DNA from: Lucifuga dentata
Lineage: Eukaryota; Chordata; Actinopteri; Ophidiiformes; Bythitidae
Direction: 5' to 3'
Length of the DNA: 64,000 bases
Assembly (NCBI GenBank): GCA_014773175.1
Contig: VXCM01000263.1
Span: forward strand, 65,001-129,000
Part shown: piece by piece, positions 51,798-64,000 of the stretch
Numbering within the stretch: the first letter of the stretch is position 1
How the letters are laid out: every line of letters starts with the position of its first letter
Notes under the pieces: model-generated
Told to the model about the DNA's origin: nothing
Databases searched by the model: none
The model's input: only the letters and a program-made list of their open reading frames with translations
Position numbers and translations under genes: made by a program

Positions 51798-54700
51798 TTA
51801 AAATAATTCAGCTACAGCCAACAGATAACAGCACCAATATTTCCCCTCAAATGTGGTGGAGGGAAAAGTAGAAAGTCTCCAAAAATGAAAATACCCCATT
51901 ACCTCAAAAGGTACAGTATGTACTTAGTTAAAAGTTGCATTTAGTTCTGATTTGATGGTTTCCTGCACTTAATCAGTTCATTTAGTAATCTCATTCAGAC
52001 CTGGGTTGTTGACATGCACCATCTAATGAGGATGAATTGTCTTATCCGGATAAATCAGAGACCTGCATGGTATCAGGTCCAGGTTTTTCTGTTAACCAGA
52101 GGACATCGTGTCCCACTCAGCCATGATGGCTACAGTATAAATAGACTCACCACATGAGTCAGGATGTGCTTCCTTTTTAGAGTGAGAAGCTGTTCGACTC
52201 TGGAGGATGGTGAACATCAAAACATTTGGTGTGATTATGGTGTGTTGGCTATTCAGCCAACAGGCAGAGCAGCATTAGTGCCTCACTGCATGTGCTTTCA
52301 TTTTAAAACAGACATTTTGCAATGACGTGCTTGGTGATGGATATTTTATGACTATGTAGACTAAGCTTACACCCACTGGAAATCATCTTATTTAAAATGT
52401 CTCTTCATTTTTAAATGAATGTACTCATTCTCCCTATTATTCATGCATATGTATAGTGCCATTGACTGATTAATAGGCTTAGTCCCTGCATGACTCAGGA
52501 TGGATTCACATTAAAGAGTGGGAGACGGTGGAGACTGCAAACCCCTGGAGGAGGACTGATGTCAAATCCTAAAATATTCTGTGTGCTTGCTTTTCATTGG
52601 CTGTTGCAGCTGTATCATGTCTCTGCATGAAGTCTGCTTCTCTTCTTTGTATGTCAGGTTCAGTAGAAGCTGTTTGCATTAATTTTTACTGCATTATAAT
52701 GTATGTTGCCAATTGATGAAATGAGATGCATCTGTAAAGGAGCTTTAATTTAAGACTCCCAGTTGACAAGTGAACCTGGCATGGAGATATAGCTAAATAC
52801 AGTAGGATTGATGGTGGAGGACAATTGTGGCTGAGAAATCATGTCAGGAGGAATCGTGCCAGAAATTATGCCCATCACTAACATACTCAGAAAAACTATA
52901 TACTGCTGTATAAAGTCAGAAAAGAAAATGTGGATGTTTATCTCCACTGCAATATTCTCTGATTCAACTGACAACCTTCTGATTTTAGGCATTCTCAGAT
53001 TATCTTTTTATCATTTAAGGGGAGCAAATTAAGTTACAAAACCTTCTTCAGTTTGACACTTGATGACTTCAGTGGATTATCGGGGTTTTTCTGTGATTCT
53101 GTATCTCTCTGTGTTGTCATTGTTGGAGAGCCATCATAATATTTTCTTCCAGGCAGCCTCGCTTTGGTGACCTGTGTCTGCTGGTCCCTGCTCCAAGCTC
53201 CATTGATCTTGGGTTCTGGGATCGATATAACCCCAGTTTAATCTTGGCACTGCTGGTGTAAATAGGCAGAGCTTTATTGTTTGGTGCCCGAAGGAAACAG
53301 CCTCACTATCCACTTCACCTAACACTCTCACCATGATGAAGACCACACAGAGAAAGAAAACATCTGCCAGATTTATTGTCAGACCGATTTGGTGACACTG
53401 TGGCTGCAACTGCATAAGACACTAAAACGTAATATAATCTTGCAGTGTCTTTGTTATTTGCAGAGTGGATTCAGATCACATCTTACTGATATTTAGATAC
53501 TAGTATTACTTCAGTTTTTTCAATTTTATGAGACTGTATTTCATATTTCAAAAGAAAATATTGCACATTTTTATATTTATCTGACAGCTTCAGTTATTAC
53601 TTTTCAGATGCCAGTTTGTACTCAGAATTAGATATGTTAATAAAGTACTGCTGATACCCTCGTTTTATTCTTCCTTCCTTCTTTCCACCTATCTTTTCCT
53701 CTCTTTTCTCATCCTTTCTCTCCTGCTGCCTATTCTTTTTTCCTCCCTTTCTTATTTCTTCCTTTCTTTTGTCCTCCTACATTAATCTGAAAGCAGTAGC
53801 ACAAAAAAAAAAAAAAAAAANAAAAAAAAAAAAAAAAAACTGGAACAGTGAAAGTAAACTGCTGCTTTTCACCATCAGGACTTTTATCTTTTACTTTGAA
53901 GGCAAGACTTGTAATGGAGTGTTTGGCTTTTGCATCCATGTACGATTTGAGTACTTCATCTACCACTGATGTGATAGCACCCAGTGTGCCTGTTCGTAGT
54001 GTTCTTGTAAGATGAAGAACACATGTACAGTATGTGAAGAGTAACTTGTCACTGAGTCACTGAGTTCACACGTCAAGTTGATTTATTCTTGGGGATCATC
54101 TATCACATATGTATTGAGGAATTATTGAGTCAGATGGACAACATAGGTCAGTTATGATACTGATTGTTTTTATGGATGATTGGAAGCAGAGGGAACTTGA
54201 TTGCCGTGTTTCCATCTCAATGGAGAATCATGTCCTGCTTTGTCATGCCAGTATTTTTTCATTTGGACATGCATGATGCTTTCAGTATGGGTATCTCTGG
54301 CTTGGTCTTATGTCTCAATAAGATGACCCAGTTAAATGTGTGAGACAGGTGAGGTTTCTCGTCTCTGTCCCTGCACTAGTGAATCCTAATGGTCAGTGCA
54401 CCTGCACAGAGAGATGCACGATCTGGTGGAGATGATATGAAACTCAGAAAACTTGACTCTAGCAGGTAAAAGCAGCTTGCAACTCCATGTGTCACAGAGG
54501 AGACACATGGCTGTTTACACCCTCTCCAGACCGACAGTGGAATTAGCAGACTGCAAGAGCACAGGGATTTGGGTACTCAGTTAGGGAGAAAATGAGGAAA
54601 AGAAGTTACAGTCTAAATTTCTGAACATTTAAAACTACAGCAAAAATGACAGAGCATCTAGTGTTTGGGAAATTCTTTAATTAGCATACAATAAGCATGC

Positions 54701-55145
54701 ATCAAACAAATAATAATCATTATGATTAATAATATAACTAATAATGATTAACATAAAATGATTCGGATTGTAAATGCACCATTTTTATGTTTCACCGTTT
54801 CCACCATGCATATATCCATACTGGATATAATAAGATTTCTGCTCAGGTTCTTCCAGATTTTCCCTCCCTACTACCCAAAGAATTCTGAGAAAACCCCTCA
54901 AGACCCCTGTCACCATGCAAAATAATGCATGGTGTGAAAATGGATGGCTGGTCATTTGTGTTCCCTTGTGATACCATCAACAGCATGTTAATCGCAGCAT
55001 GCATTATATAATGACACATGCATACTCTCCCAATGGAGCCACACACAAATAATGGCACTGATAATTCCTAACACTTTTGAGCGAGCAGTTAATCCTTTCT
55101 CCTTATTCTGCCACCAATCCCCACTATACATATCAACAAATAACA

Positions 55146-55150
<5 letters not shown>

Positions 55151-55228
<78 letters not shown>
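55151..55228. repeat. (GT)n(GA)n compound microsatellite
   Basis: About 46 bp of GT followed directly by about 32 bp of GA. Confidence 0.95.
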
Positions 55229-55231
<3 letters not shown>

Positions 55232-55546
55232 TGCATCAAACAATTTAAAGCAGAAGCTATTGTGCTTCTCAGTGCAGTCAATTTACTGGCTTTGTGATTA
55301 ATTACTTTCCAGAAAGACTTTGGTTAATTATAGCTTTCTTTCTTACATCCTGTTCTTTAAATGAAATGCACAGGACAATAGCGTATGTTTGTTTTTTGTG
55401 TGTTCATCCAAGCAAGGCTGTGTGTGCATGTGTGTGTGTGTGTGAGTACTTGTATTTGTGAGTTGCTATTGTCTTTAAAAACTGTGAAATAATCTATTGA
55501 AAGGAAAATGCGAGGAAGCACATTCAGCACCAAATCAGCACTTTCA

Positions 55547-56417
55547 ATTCTTAGTTTTCAGTCACGTGACTGGCACAGAGACCTGGAGGGCAAAACAGCG
55601 TTCCAACCAGATGGCCAACACTGGACACTCCATAGAACTGCAGCACAGGCCTGTCAATTTTCCATCTGCTTCAAGCCATGAATATTTAGATCACCTCTCA
55701 AAAGAAGAAGAAAAACAGAGATGTGAACAAACTGCAAGTTTTGGACACTTGCAATCCATACACAGCACCCGCCGCAGTATTTAATCACTAAAAACAGTGA
55801 AGTCCCTGCCAGAGCTCCAATTTGGCGATGTTACCTTGTGGAGAATCCCTTACACTGCCACCAGGATGAAAGGATACAGTTATATATATTTTTGATCTGG
55901 ATGGGCCAATAATGCTACCATTTGGGAAGTGAAGGAGAAGAAATTCTTCATTATCAAAGCAAAGGTGAGTGCTAATTAGCTAACGTTAGCTAGCTACCGA
56001 ACATTGATCCCGGGTGTTGTTAATTTCAGGGTCACTGTAGCATTCTATGGCAGCAGTGACAAGGCAGTAATATCTTGGTTAGGTTAACACCATATCTTAT
56101 GACATACAGTATGACTTGTTTGCTGCAAAGACGTGTACTTTGATGGTTGTCATTCTTTGCCCTCCCCAGGGCCACTTCTAATAGCACAATCCACAACCTC
56201 TTCCTCTCTATGTTTTCTTTGTCGGACAGATTCTATAGAAGCACAACCCAGGTTTGTCTCTTCTTCGGTTAGCATCTGATTGAACAACAACGATCCAGCA
56301 TTTTGGCTAAACAAAGAACAAACCTGGTAAAAGTAACTGGGCAGCGGAAGAAAGCCTTGTTTTGCCCTCCAGGTGGGTGTTCATTCTGATAAGGATGTGA
56401 CGTCACGTGAAAACTAT
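55547..56417 (+). mobile_element. Inverted-repeat DNA element with decayed coding exon (YqaJ-family-like)
   Basis: The left end ATTCTTAGTTTTCAGTCACG and the inverse of the right end (ATTCATAGTTTTCACGTGAC) are similar. The match resumes inward at ACCTGGAGGGCAAAACA on both sides, so the terminal inverted repeats are about 60 bp with small gaps. Inside, one frame runs to 55,964 with only two stops. It carries SLPELQFGDVTLWRI and IWEVKEKKFFIIKAK, then a consensus donor (AAG|GTGAGTG). That layout (PxLxFGD block, then a VLKAKV-like exon end) resembles the first exon of multi-copy teleost proteins with SWIM/YqaJ-like domains. The family call is inference; the inverted repeats and broken frame are seen directly. 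No later exons remain. Confidence 0.5.
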
Positions 56418-56610
56418 GAATACATCTAAATCTTTACTATCCCACATACAAAAGGCACATGAATAAGGCAGAGGCTTTCAATGATTTATGTCATCTGCAT
56501 CCACTAATTCAAATTAATGCTGATTTCATTTTAATTGAGTCATCCATCAGTATTCAGTTACACCTGTTTTTCATCAGTTTTGTTCATTCCACCATTCTAC
56601 AAGTGATATA

Positions 56611-57110
56611 TAGTGGCAAGAAAAAGTTAGTGAATCCTTTGGTATTACCTGTATTTCTGCATTTATTGCTCATCATTCATAATGCGATCATCTAAGTCAC
56701 AATAGTAGACTCACATTCTGGCTGAGCTAATGATAGAGAAACAATTGCACTTGTTCTTGGCAATGCTGAATAATTTAAACAGTCACTATCTAGGTTTAAA
56801 AAATGATTGAAACTCTGATTTATAACTTGTCCAAAAGCCATTTAGAGTATGAGACTGAGGTTGGAGGTGTGGGTTGTAGAAGTGCCCTATATATATACAT
56901 ATATATATATATATAGTATGCCAACACCAAAGATTCCCAACTATGAAGCATGGTGGAAGAAGCATCATGGTTTGCTGCCTGGGAAATCACAGAAGTGGTG
57001 ATTAGAACCGTTTTGTAGAGAGGAATGGACTGAAACTCTTCCTCACTGTTGTGTAAGTCTGATCAGCAGCTACAGGAAACATTTGGTGGAGGTCATTGTC
57101 GCTGCAGGTT
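56611..57110 (+). mobile_element. Tc1/mariner transposon remnant
   Basis: The left end AGTGGCAAGAAAAAGTTAGT, followed by ATTACCTGTATTTCTGCATT and CATCTAAGTCACAATAGTAG, matches the terminal repeat of an abundant fish Tc1 element. Inside, GTTGGAGGTGTGGGTTGTAG, AAGCATGGTGGAAGAAGCAT, CATGGTTTGCTGCCT and ATCAGCAGCTACAGGAAACA follow transposase-region sequence of that family, which encodes the GGGSIMVWGCF motif. Large internal deletions and a TA microsatellite (56,890-56,915) interrupt it. Not functional. Confidence 0.7.
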
Positions 57111-59405
57111 CTACTAGCACTTCTACCCAGATGGTCCCGCTGCCTGGATTCTGACACAGGTCTCCCAAAAAAGTCTCCAAAAAATCAAACGTTTGTCATA
57201 CTGATAAATGAACCACACTATTAGCACTTCAGCCCCAATTTGAGTCATTTGTATTTCAATCTAGCCACCAGAAGATGGCACTATAGCTTTGGGAAGGTAT
57301 GTTTAGACCCTCCAGGAGGGTGGACTCACATGTTTCAGATTACCCAGAAGTAATTGTTACCGACAGACATAATCAGTTACCAGAATCAACTAGCCAAAGC
57401 CCTTAACTACTTACTGTTCTCTGTAGGCAAGTATAAATGCCATAGTAAGCTTTAGATTTCCAGGAGCTTTTTAGAGACTCTTCATCCCTCATGATTGAAG
57501 TGACATCTCATGGGCAGAAAGTCTTACTGTTGGAGCCCTTGATTTCAGACAGTGGGCCCTCATACAGAGGGGCCCCACTCACTGGATCGTGTCCAACTGT
57601 GATTTGCGCTCTGATCACTGATTTGCACAACTCCTGCATTTAGCTTTACTAGCTGGCATGAGCAGAGTTAGCATTAGCTTCGATGCTGTGGGAAGGTACA
57701 TGGAAACTGGTCTTTGGGAGAGGTCATACCCTTCTGATGTAAATCTTTTGCTTTTAAATTTTGTCTAAGTTTGCCCACCACATATTTCACTTGCATTTTT
57801 ACCAGATGCTCTCATCTAAAGCAGCAGAATAAACAGCAGAATAATTTCTAACCTTCCTAAATCCAGCACTCCTTCTGTTAGCGAGCTGCACATTATTGCT
57901 ATAGAGCCTAACATCAAGGATTGAACTTGGTCAACTTTGTCCACTTTGTCATAATAACAGAAAGTTATAGTTCCTGCTTTATTTTGGTTGCTGTTGTTAT
58001 GGTGATGCATCATATGGCCAGTGGTCACCGCAGACCTGAGCCCCTATGTGGTCCTCTGCCGCACTGTGCACCAGTACATATGCAGTAACTGGCTTAGCTA
58101 TACTACAAGCCCAATGAGGATCCTTTAGATGGAGGATGGTGTGGTGGAGGATTGGAAGCCACCACTTAGCAGGCTGAAGCTGCTTAATTATGCATGTTTC
58201 CCCCACCCTGCCTGCTTTTACTCCTCTTTGAAACATATTGACCAAGGCCTTCATAACACCGTGACTGAAACCAGCTCAATCTCTTTCTCTGGCCCTTAGT
58301 AATGTTAAGTGAAATATTGTTTTTGCAGCAGTTTGTCAGGAAATAGCTAATAGATTCAGCCATCGTGATGCCCCAGAGTACAGGTGTTATGATTTTAGCA
58401 CCTGCATGTGGACCAGAAGTTATATTTTTACTTTCCTAATTTGGAGTGTCACAAAAATAAGCAATACTTTAATACTTTCTCAGCCAAGAAAATACCTCAT
58501 TTTGTAACTTTCAGTGGGCAAAATAAAACATAGCACTTCAACTGGAATCAATAGGCTTGCAGGGAAAGACACTAGGGACACAAATACACAGCTTCAAGGG
58601 AAGACAAACATGCACACACGCACACATATGCACGCTCAAGAATCGACCTTAACAACTTTGCTGAGAGGTTGTGTTATATGTGTCTGAGCTATCCTTTGTA
58701 TCAACAGTCAGCTCTAAATTGGTCTGACCTTAAACACTGTGGAGAAAATGGATGCACCTGAGGGAACACTTGCACTCTTTTTCCTTCCCAACAGCCTGCT
58801 TCAAAATGTCAAATGTGCACTTCACCTTGAGGATACAAAGATTCAACTGTACGTATCCATCAGCTCTGTATTAAGAATGCTAATTAGGATTAGCTTTAGC
58901 CTGCAATGGCATTCACCAGTCCTAAGAAGCCAAGCTGGATAATGAAACTCACCGCAGGCTAGGATTTCTCATGCTGGGTTTTCCACAAGTGAGACAATGA
59001 AACAGAGGCAGATAGATAGACAGACAGACAGATTTCCATATTGTGGCTGTCTCTTAGCAATCATAGCTGCAGAAACATTCTGTCTGACTGAATATTATAG
59101 TATCACTATAAGTGCAAAATTACGAATTCTGTCCGTTCCAATTAAGTTTTCATGCAGCCTGACATCAGTGTTTTTTATAATCACAGCTTTTCCTCATGCT
59201 TCTCTTTCTAGCACGTGACTTGAAACCAAAGTACAGCACAAAGGGGTAGGTTGTGCCTCCTGCTGTGTTTTCAAGGCAGTATAATGTCTTCAGCATAGCT
59301 TTAATAGTCCATATGACTGTTTCTATTCCCCAACAGCATTCTCCTCACCTTTTTATGTTAATTTGACCTCCTTGTAGTTTACCAGCTAATGCCATGCCGC
59401 TGTTT

Positions 59406-59408
<3 letters not shown>

Positions 59409-59442
<34 letters not shown>
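59409..59442. repeat. (CT)n microsatellite
   Basis: A pure CT run that ends in TTTCTC. Confidence 0.95.
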
Positions 59443-59444
<2 letters not shown>

Positions 59445-62217
59445 AAGGTTCATTTTGTTGTCACATTGCTCATACTGTCAGTCTTGAATGTTTCAAGTTG
59501 TCACAGTGTGTCACAGCTGATGGGTCATGTCAGAAATAATTGCTTAAGATAGAAAATGAATGGCATCACATACTCGCAGTGGGGGGTGGGAGGTTGTTAG
59601 GATAATATGTACTGTGAATATTGGAGACTTGGGAGTATATTGCATTTAATTTGTTGTTGGCTTTTTTTTTTAATACTAAGCGTGATATTAGGATTTACAG
59701 CTTCCTGGTTTGTATGAAGGCTGTCTTATTTTTCAGATTTGCCTCTGGAAAAAGGTAAACTTACTTGTTCATGTCTCTTAGAAAACCATTTCTTCCTTCA
59801 AATGAGTCAGACAGCTTCAGTGTCTTGTTTCCTTTTCTCCACATTTTACATATTGTTCTATTATTAATTTGTCCTCTTTCTCTGACTCTGCACATAAGCC
59901 CACCGGGATTTTCTGGGACTTCCTACTCTCTCTTGCACATTAAATTTTGACTCAGTTTTCTTCTTTGTTTCATTTTTGTTCTTTTTTTGTTTGCATCCAG
60001 ATATGTCTGTGTGGCAAATGTTGATCCTTATCGGAAGAGAGAAAGAGGGAAATGCAATAAATGTTTCTGCATCCAGACTTCAGTGTCTATATGACCCTGA
60101 GGCATCAGGGATTCTGCTTTGGATGAGTACAGATTTGCATTAGTTTGGATTACACACAATGATTGCAAATATCAGAAGGAGATAACTGCAGACTGTTCAT
60201 GAAGGTACAAACTCAACTGAAAGCACTTTGTGGCCTCAATCCAGCCCTCCACCTTTCCTTGACTGTAACTAAAACAAACAGCCTGCTATGTAAAAAGCTG
60301 CTGTCAAGGTTGACAGAGATCAACACTGTGTGCACTGAACCATGCACAGCTTGCTAAAATGATGACTCAAAGATGGAGATTTATAAAATTGCAGGACATC
60401 AATTACGGCTGACGTTTGCACTCACAACTGTCTGATGATGTCATGAGATTTTTATCCAAATGCAATTATTTTGTTAACATGCTTCTAATTTTTGTTCTGT
60501 TGAATGACAAAAAGAGGAAGTTTATGTTATGTCAGATGTATTTCTTCCTAATATATTTACATAATGTTGCACATATATATTCCTGTAGTGACAGTTTTCT
60601 GCTATTTGAAACTACAACCTTTGGGGCTCCTATCAACCCTCAGTCTCTACCTGTGTACCTGTGCCTGTAATCTTACTCTATATCCTTACAGTTAGATACA
60701 AACTCCCCAGTAAGTCACATCAACAGGAATATAATAATTTTCTCCAAAAAAAAAATAAAGCTATTTCAATGAAAATAAACATGATTTGGTTAAAAAAAAA
60801 AAAAAAATAGTTTTTAGTTTTTCATTGCTGTGTCACAAGAAACTGAGCTCAGGTGCATCTCATTTCAATTGATCATCTACAACTTGATTAAAAGCCACCT
60901 GTGGACAGGATGCACCAAAAAAAAAAAAAAAAAAAAAAAAAANCAGAAATAAACATATACAGGTCTTTTCCCATTTTTGAAGCTAAGTGAACATCCCCAG
61001 GGGCTTCAGCGAAGGCCCCCACCCACCCAGAAACAAGAAGAGGAAAACACTGTCTCTGTAAATAAGATAACAATATTATTTAAAATCTATAAACCATACC
61101 AATTGTGAACAAAAACACAAAAAGTGAAAAAAGTAAATTTAAAAAAATGGGGAAAGAAAGAGAAAGATAGGGGTTAGTCAGCTGGCAGAGTTTGTAAGGA
61201 GTTAAAGTAATCTATAAAAGAATTCCATTTATGAAAAAATTTAGCAGAGCTACCTTTCACTGAGAGTCTAATCTTTTCCAGCTTGAGAAAAGAAATAACG
61301 TCTCTGAGCCACAGAGACACTCTAAGCATTTTTGATCAATTTTGTGGTTGCTCTATCTCTTCCATGTTCCATAGATAACTTTCTCAAATCAGCGAGGGTT
61401 GCAGAGTCTCATCCTGTGAGGAGGGAGATCAGTAGGGACTGAGAGCTTGAGAGCATTATCACCAGGGGCATCAGGGCTAATGAATGCACCTCAGGGCCAA
61501 TAACAATAACAACAGCAGGGCTCTGCTTCATGATGCTTAACAGGAGGGAATATGCCATTTGCTGTGTCTCAGTTGTGCTGCATTTTGCACCACAAGTTTG
61601 CATACAGCAGATGTTTTACAAACCTTTACTTTGGGTAATTATCTGGCATCAATCAAATACTTTCACATTTTATGATACTGGAGGCTCTTCAAATCAAATC
61701 AGGTGTTTGTCCTGGCTGAGATAATCACTCTTCCCCATGTGTTTATTCCTCCATGTGCAGCTTTTAACGGTATCCTGACTCTGAGTTCCTGGAAAGAATA
61801 AACTCAGGGGATACTATTAAAGTTTAGGGTGCAGTGTGACAGAGTGTAGTGACTGTATAAACCTCTTGTAGTATCACTGCACCTCTTACTGGTACAGAGG
61901 ATCTGATATGAAACTAAAATGAAAAGAGGTCATGTTTGTAACAAATAAAAGTCAGCAAAGCATCACAGCTTGGAGGCAATCCATTGATGCAATTTGTCAG
62001 AACTTCTGTAGAATCCTTAATTCTGGCAAAGCATAATTGGAAAGGTACTGATACATTCATTTTAACTATTAAATGAAGCTGGAGCCTTCAAGAAGAAGAA
62101 ATCAAAAAGCAAGTGATTGAGCTGCAAACTCAACATATTCACTGAGTTCCAGTGCAAATAAAGACATCACAACTGGTTTCTGTTCTCTAATTCCATCTCT
62201 TACCACTCCAACTTCCA

Positions 62218-62350
62218 CAAATCATCTATTTTCTGAAGTGCTTCATCGCTTGACCTGCTATCATAAATTAAAAAAAAAAAAAANCAAATCATCTATTTTC
62301 TGAAGTGCTTCATCGCTTGACCTGCTATCATAAATTAAAAAAAAAAAAGA
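62218..62350. other. Assembly gap with duplicated flank
   Basis: The block CAAATCATCTATTTTCTGAA to the poly-A before N at 62,284 is repeated right after it (62,285-62,350). Confidence 0.8.
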
Positions 62351-63269
62351 ATTGTGTTTCAGAAAGCCTTCCTATTGTCCTGCCCAAGTGCAAAAAAAAT
62401 CTGACATTAATGATGTTCATAAAAGTCTCTTAGCAGCTGGAAGCCATTTTATCTGGAAATTACCAGCAAGAAATGCAATGAAGAATTTTGTAGCAAATAG
62501 TCTAACATGGCATGAAGTTGTGAACAACAGGACTTATCCTGATAATATGGAGAAAACATAATTTAGAGAACTGTGGAGAAAAATAGTCTGAAAATCTTCC
62601 ATCCTCAAATATTTTATGAGGCTTGGTAGGTTTTTTTTTTTGTTGTCATTTGAAATATTGTTCACCTCATGGTTAGACAGATTGACCAGTATGTGCAACA
62701 ACATTTAACCTCTGTAACATCTATAATCATTAAGCAGAAAAAAAAAAAAAANAAAAAAAAAAAAAAACATAAGCATTAAACTTTGTCCATGATTAGGGAT
62801 ATTTTCTGTGGATATAATCACTCAATTTTATCTCTAAGGTAGGAATGTACTTAATCTCTGACTGTGAACTGACCTCTAAATGTTCCAGAGTTGCTTCTTC
62901 AGGAACCTGGTGAAAGAACAACAGTTGGACGCATTTCATATTCAACTTCAGTGCTGCCACCCAGATGCCTGTCACACTCCTGTTGCCAGTGGCTTTATTC
63001 ATATAAAAACCTGTTTGCTCCATTCTCCACTGATGTTTCTCACTCTCGCCCTGACATTTATGTCTCAGGGAAGATGTGCTGGATAAAAATCTACCTGTTC
63101 GATGCTCATTCTCCTGTGCAACCACTGTGTTTGAGTTTGGGAAGCTGGGCAGTGTCCCCAGAGTAAAGAACTCAAATATCTTAAAGGCAAATCGTGACTG
63201 GGATGGCAAAATGTTTCTTATGTTTCTAATGTTCCATTTTCCTTATATAAGAAGGGTTTTAGGGAGTTT

Positions 63270-63400
63270 TTCCTCATCTTCTTAGAGCTTGGGCTGGGTC
63301 AGGAACCGCTAATGTATGGGCCTGTAAAGCCGTTTGAGACATTGTATGTGATATTAACTATACAAATAACCTTGACTTGACTTGACAAACTTGACTTATT
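63270..63400 (+). mobile_element. 3' end of a dispersed retroelement with TTGACT tail
   Basis: GGGAGTTTTTCCTCATCTTC, CTGTAAAGCCGTTTGAGACA, GATATTAACTATACAAATAA and the CTTGACTTGACTTGAC tail are in the order typical of a common fish retroelement 3' end. Only the last 130 bp or so are present. Confidence 0.55.
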
Positions 63401-63576
63401 CTATTTTCAGGTATCCAATGAACACATTCTAGCCACACAGGACATCAGCACAACCCCATAAAGCTGACTTTATCTTCTCACATGGTGAGATCACAGCTGC
63501 TCCACAGAGGCATCGCCCTCTCTCTGACTCTTTGCTGTAGTGTTTCTCTAATACCCGTTTGCTCCACCAATGTTAA

Positions 63577-64000
63577 AGAACCATACCATCAATTTTGCAT
63601 GTTTGAGCCTAATATATTCAATTTTCATACATGTTACGTTACTGACAATCATTTCCCAAAGTATACTACTGGAACAGTGAATTAATTTTTTTTTTCCTAC
63701 CTTCCAGACCACCATTGGTTTCCGTTCATTCTGGTACACTATTAAAATCAACTTGATGACACTTGAAATGTTCTTGGGATAGGCAATCCATCATCGCAAA
63801 CAAGCCATATATTCAGGGTTTTTTTTCTAAGGTTTGTAATTTTAGCGTTTAAGCAAAAAAAAAAAAAAAAAAAAAGTGCAGAGTGAATGTATGTCTCCAC
63901 TAGGAAATATAGTCCCAAAAGACCTGTGTTTATCGAAAAATTTAAACAACCATGGCTTCATAAGGTTGTGTAACTATTAGCAGGCAAAACATAGATTTTT
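63577..64000 (+). mobile_element. MITE copy C, cut by the window end
   Basis: It starts TTAA|AGAACCATACCATCAATT and follows copy B closely through ATTAAAATCAACTTGATGAC, GGCAATCCATCATCGC and AACAACCATGGCTTCATAAG up to the last base. The 3' end lies outside the window. Confidence 0.8.

Larger units (their letters stand above)
48918..64000. other. Gene-poor stretch downstream of the kinase gene
   Basis: Apart from the transposons, microsatellites and gaps listed separately (N at 53,821, 60,943, 62,284 and 62,752), I found no exon supported by motif or splice structure in these 15 kb. Confidence 0.5.

Overview
The window is vertebrate nuclear DNA, almost certainly from a teleost fish. It is AT-rich and mostly non-coding, with spliceosomal introns, dinucleotide and trinucleotide microsatellites, and remnants of transposon families common in fish (L2, RTE/Rex3-like, Penelope-like, Tc1/mariner, hAT, Harbinger MADF, and a TTAA-flanked MITE family). 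No operons, CRISPR arrays or other prokaryotic features are present. Fourteen single-N positions mark gaps, most in homopolymers, and three of them are flanked by duplicated contig ends.

Left part, 1 to about 40 kb, minus strand. Short exons with good splice sites suggest the 5' portion of a large gene. A short exon ending at 5,485 encodes MSQRKRSFTFGAYGG, which I recognise as the N-terminus of RAP1GAP, a GTPase-activating protein for Rap1. Candidate upstream exons of 15, 39 and 47 nt lie at 8.94, 15.75 and 17.79 kb. A CpG-rich block at 39.6-40.15 kb ends in a strong minus-strand splice donor and looks like the distal promoter and first exon. The catalytic part of the gene would lie to the left of base 1. 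The long introns carry old transposons: a Harbinger MADF relic, an L2 LINE, a Penelope-like fragment, a hAT copy and several MITEs.

Centre, 45.2-48.9 kb, plus strand. This is a compact nine-exon protein kinase gene of the HIPK (homeodomain-interacting protein kinase) type. The core catalytic residues are intact. The activation segment lacks the usual CMGC Tyr-Arg arrangement. The last exon encodes a tail of about 330 residues built from a degenerate Asp/Gly/Ala/Ser repeat. All eight intron phases join without a frameshift, giving a 735-residue model. It is the only complete gene in the window.

Right part, 48.9-64 kb. I see no convincing gene. The region holds microsatellites, an RTE/Rex3-like 3' end, a decayed Tc1 element, an element of about 870 bp with long terminal inverted repeats and a decayed coding exon, and a MITE copy cut by the window edge.

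Most promising for follow-up are the kinase with its altered activation segment and repeat tail, the short-exon 5' architecture of the rap1gap-like gene, the TTAA/TTCA-flanked MITE family, and the inverted-repeat element at 55.5-56.4 kb.
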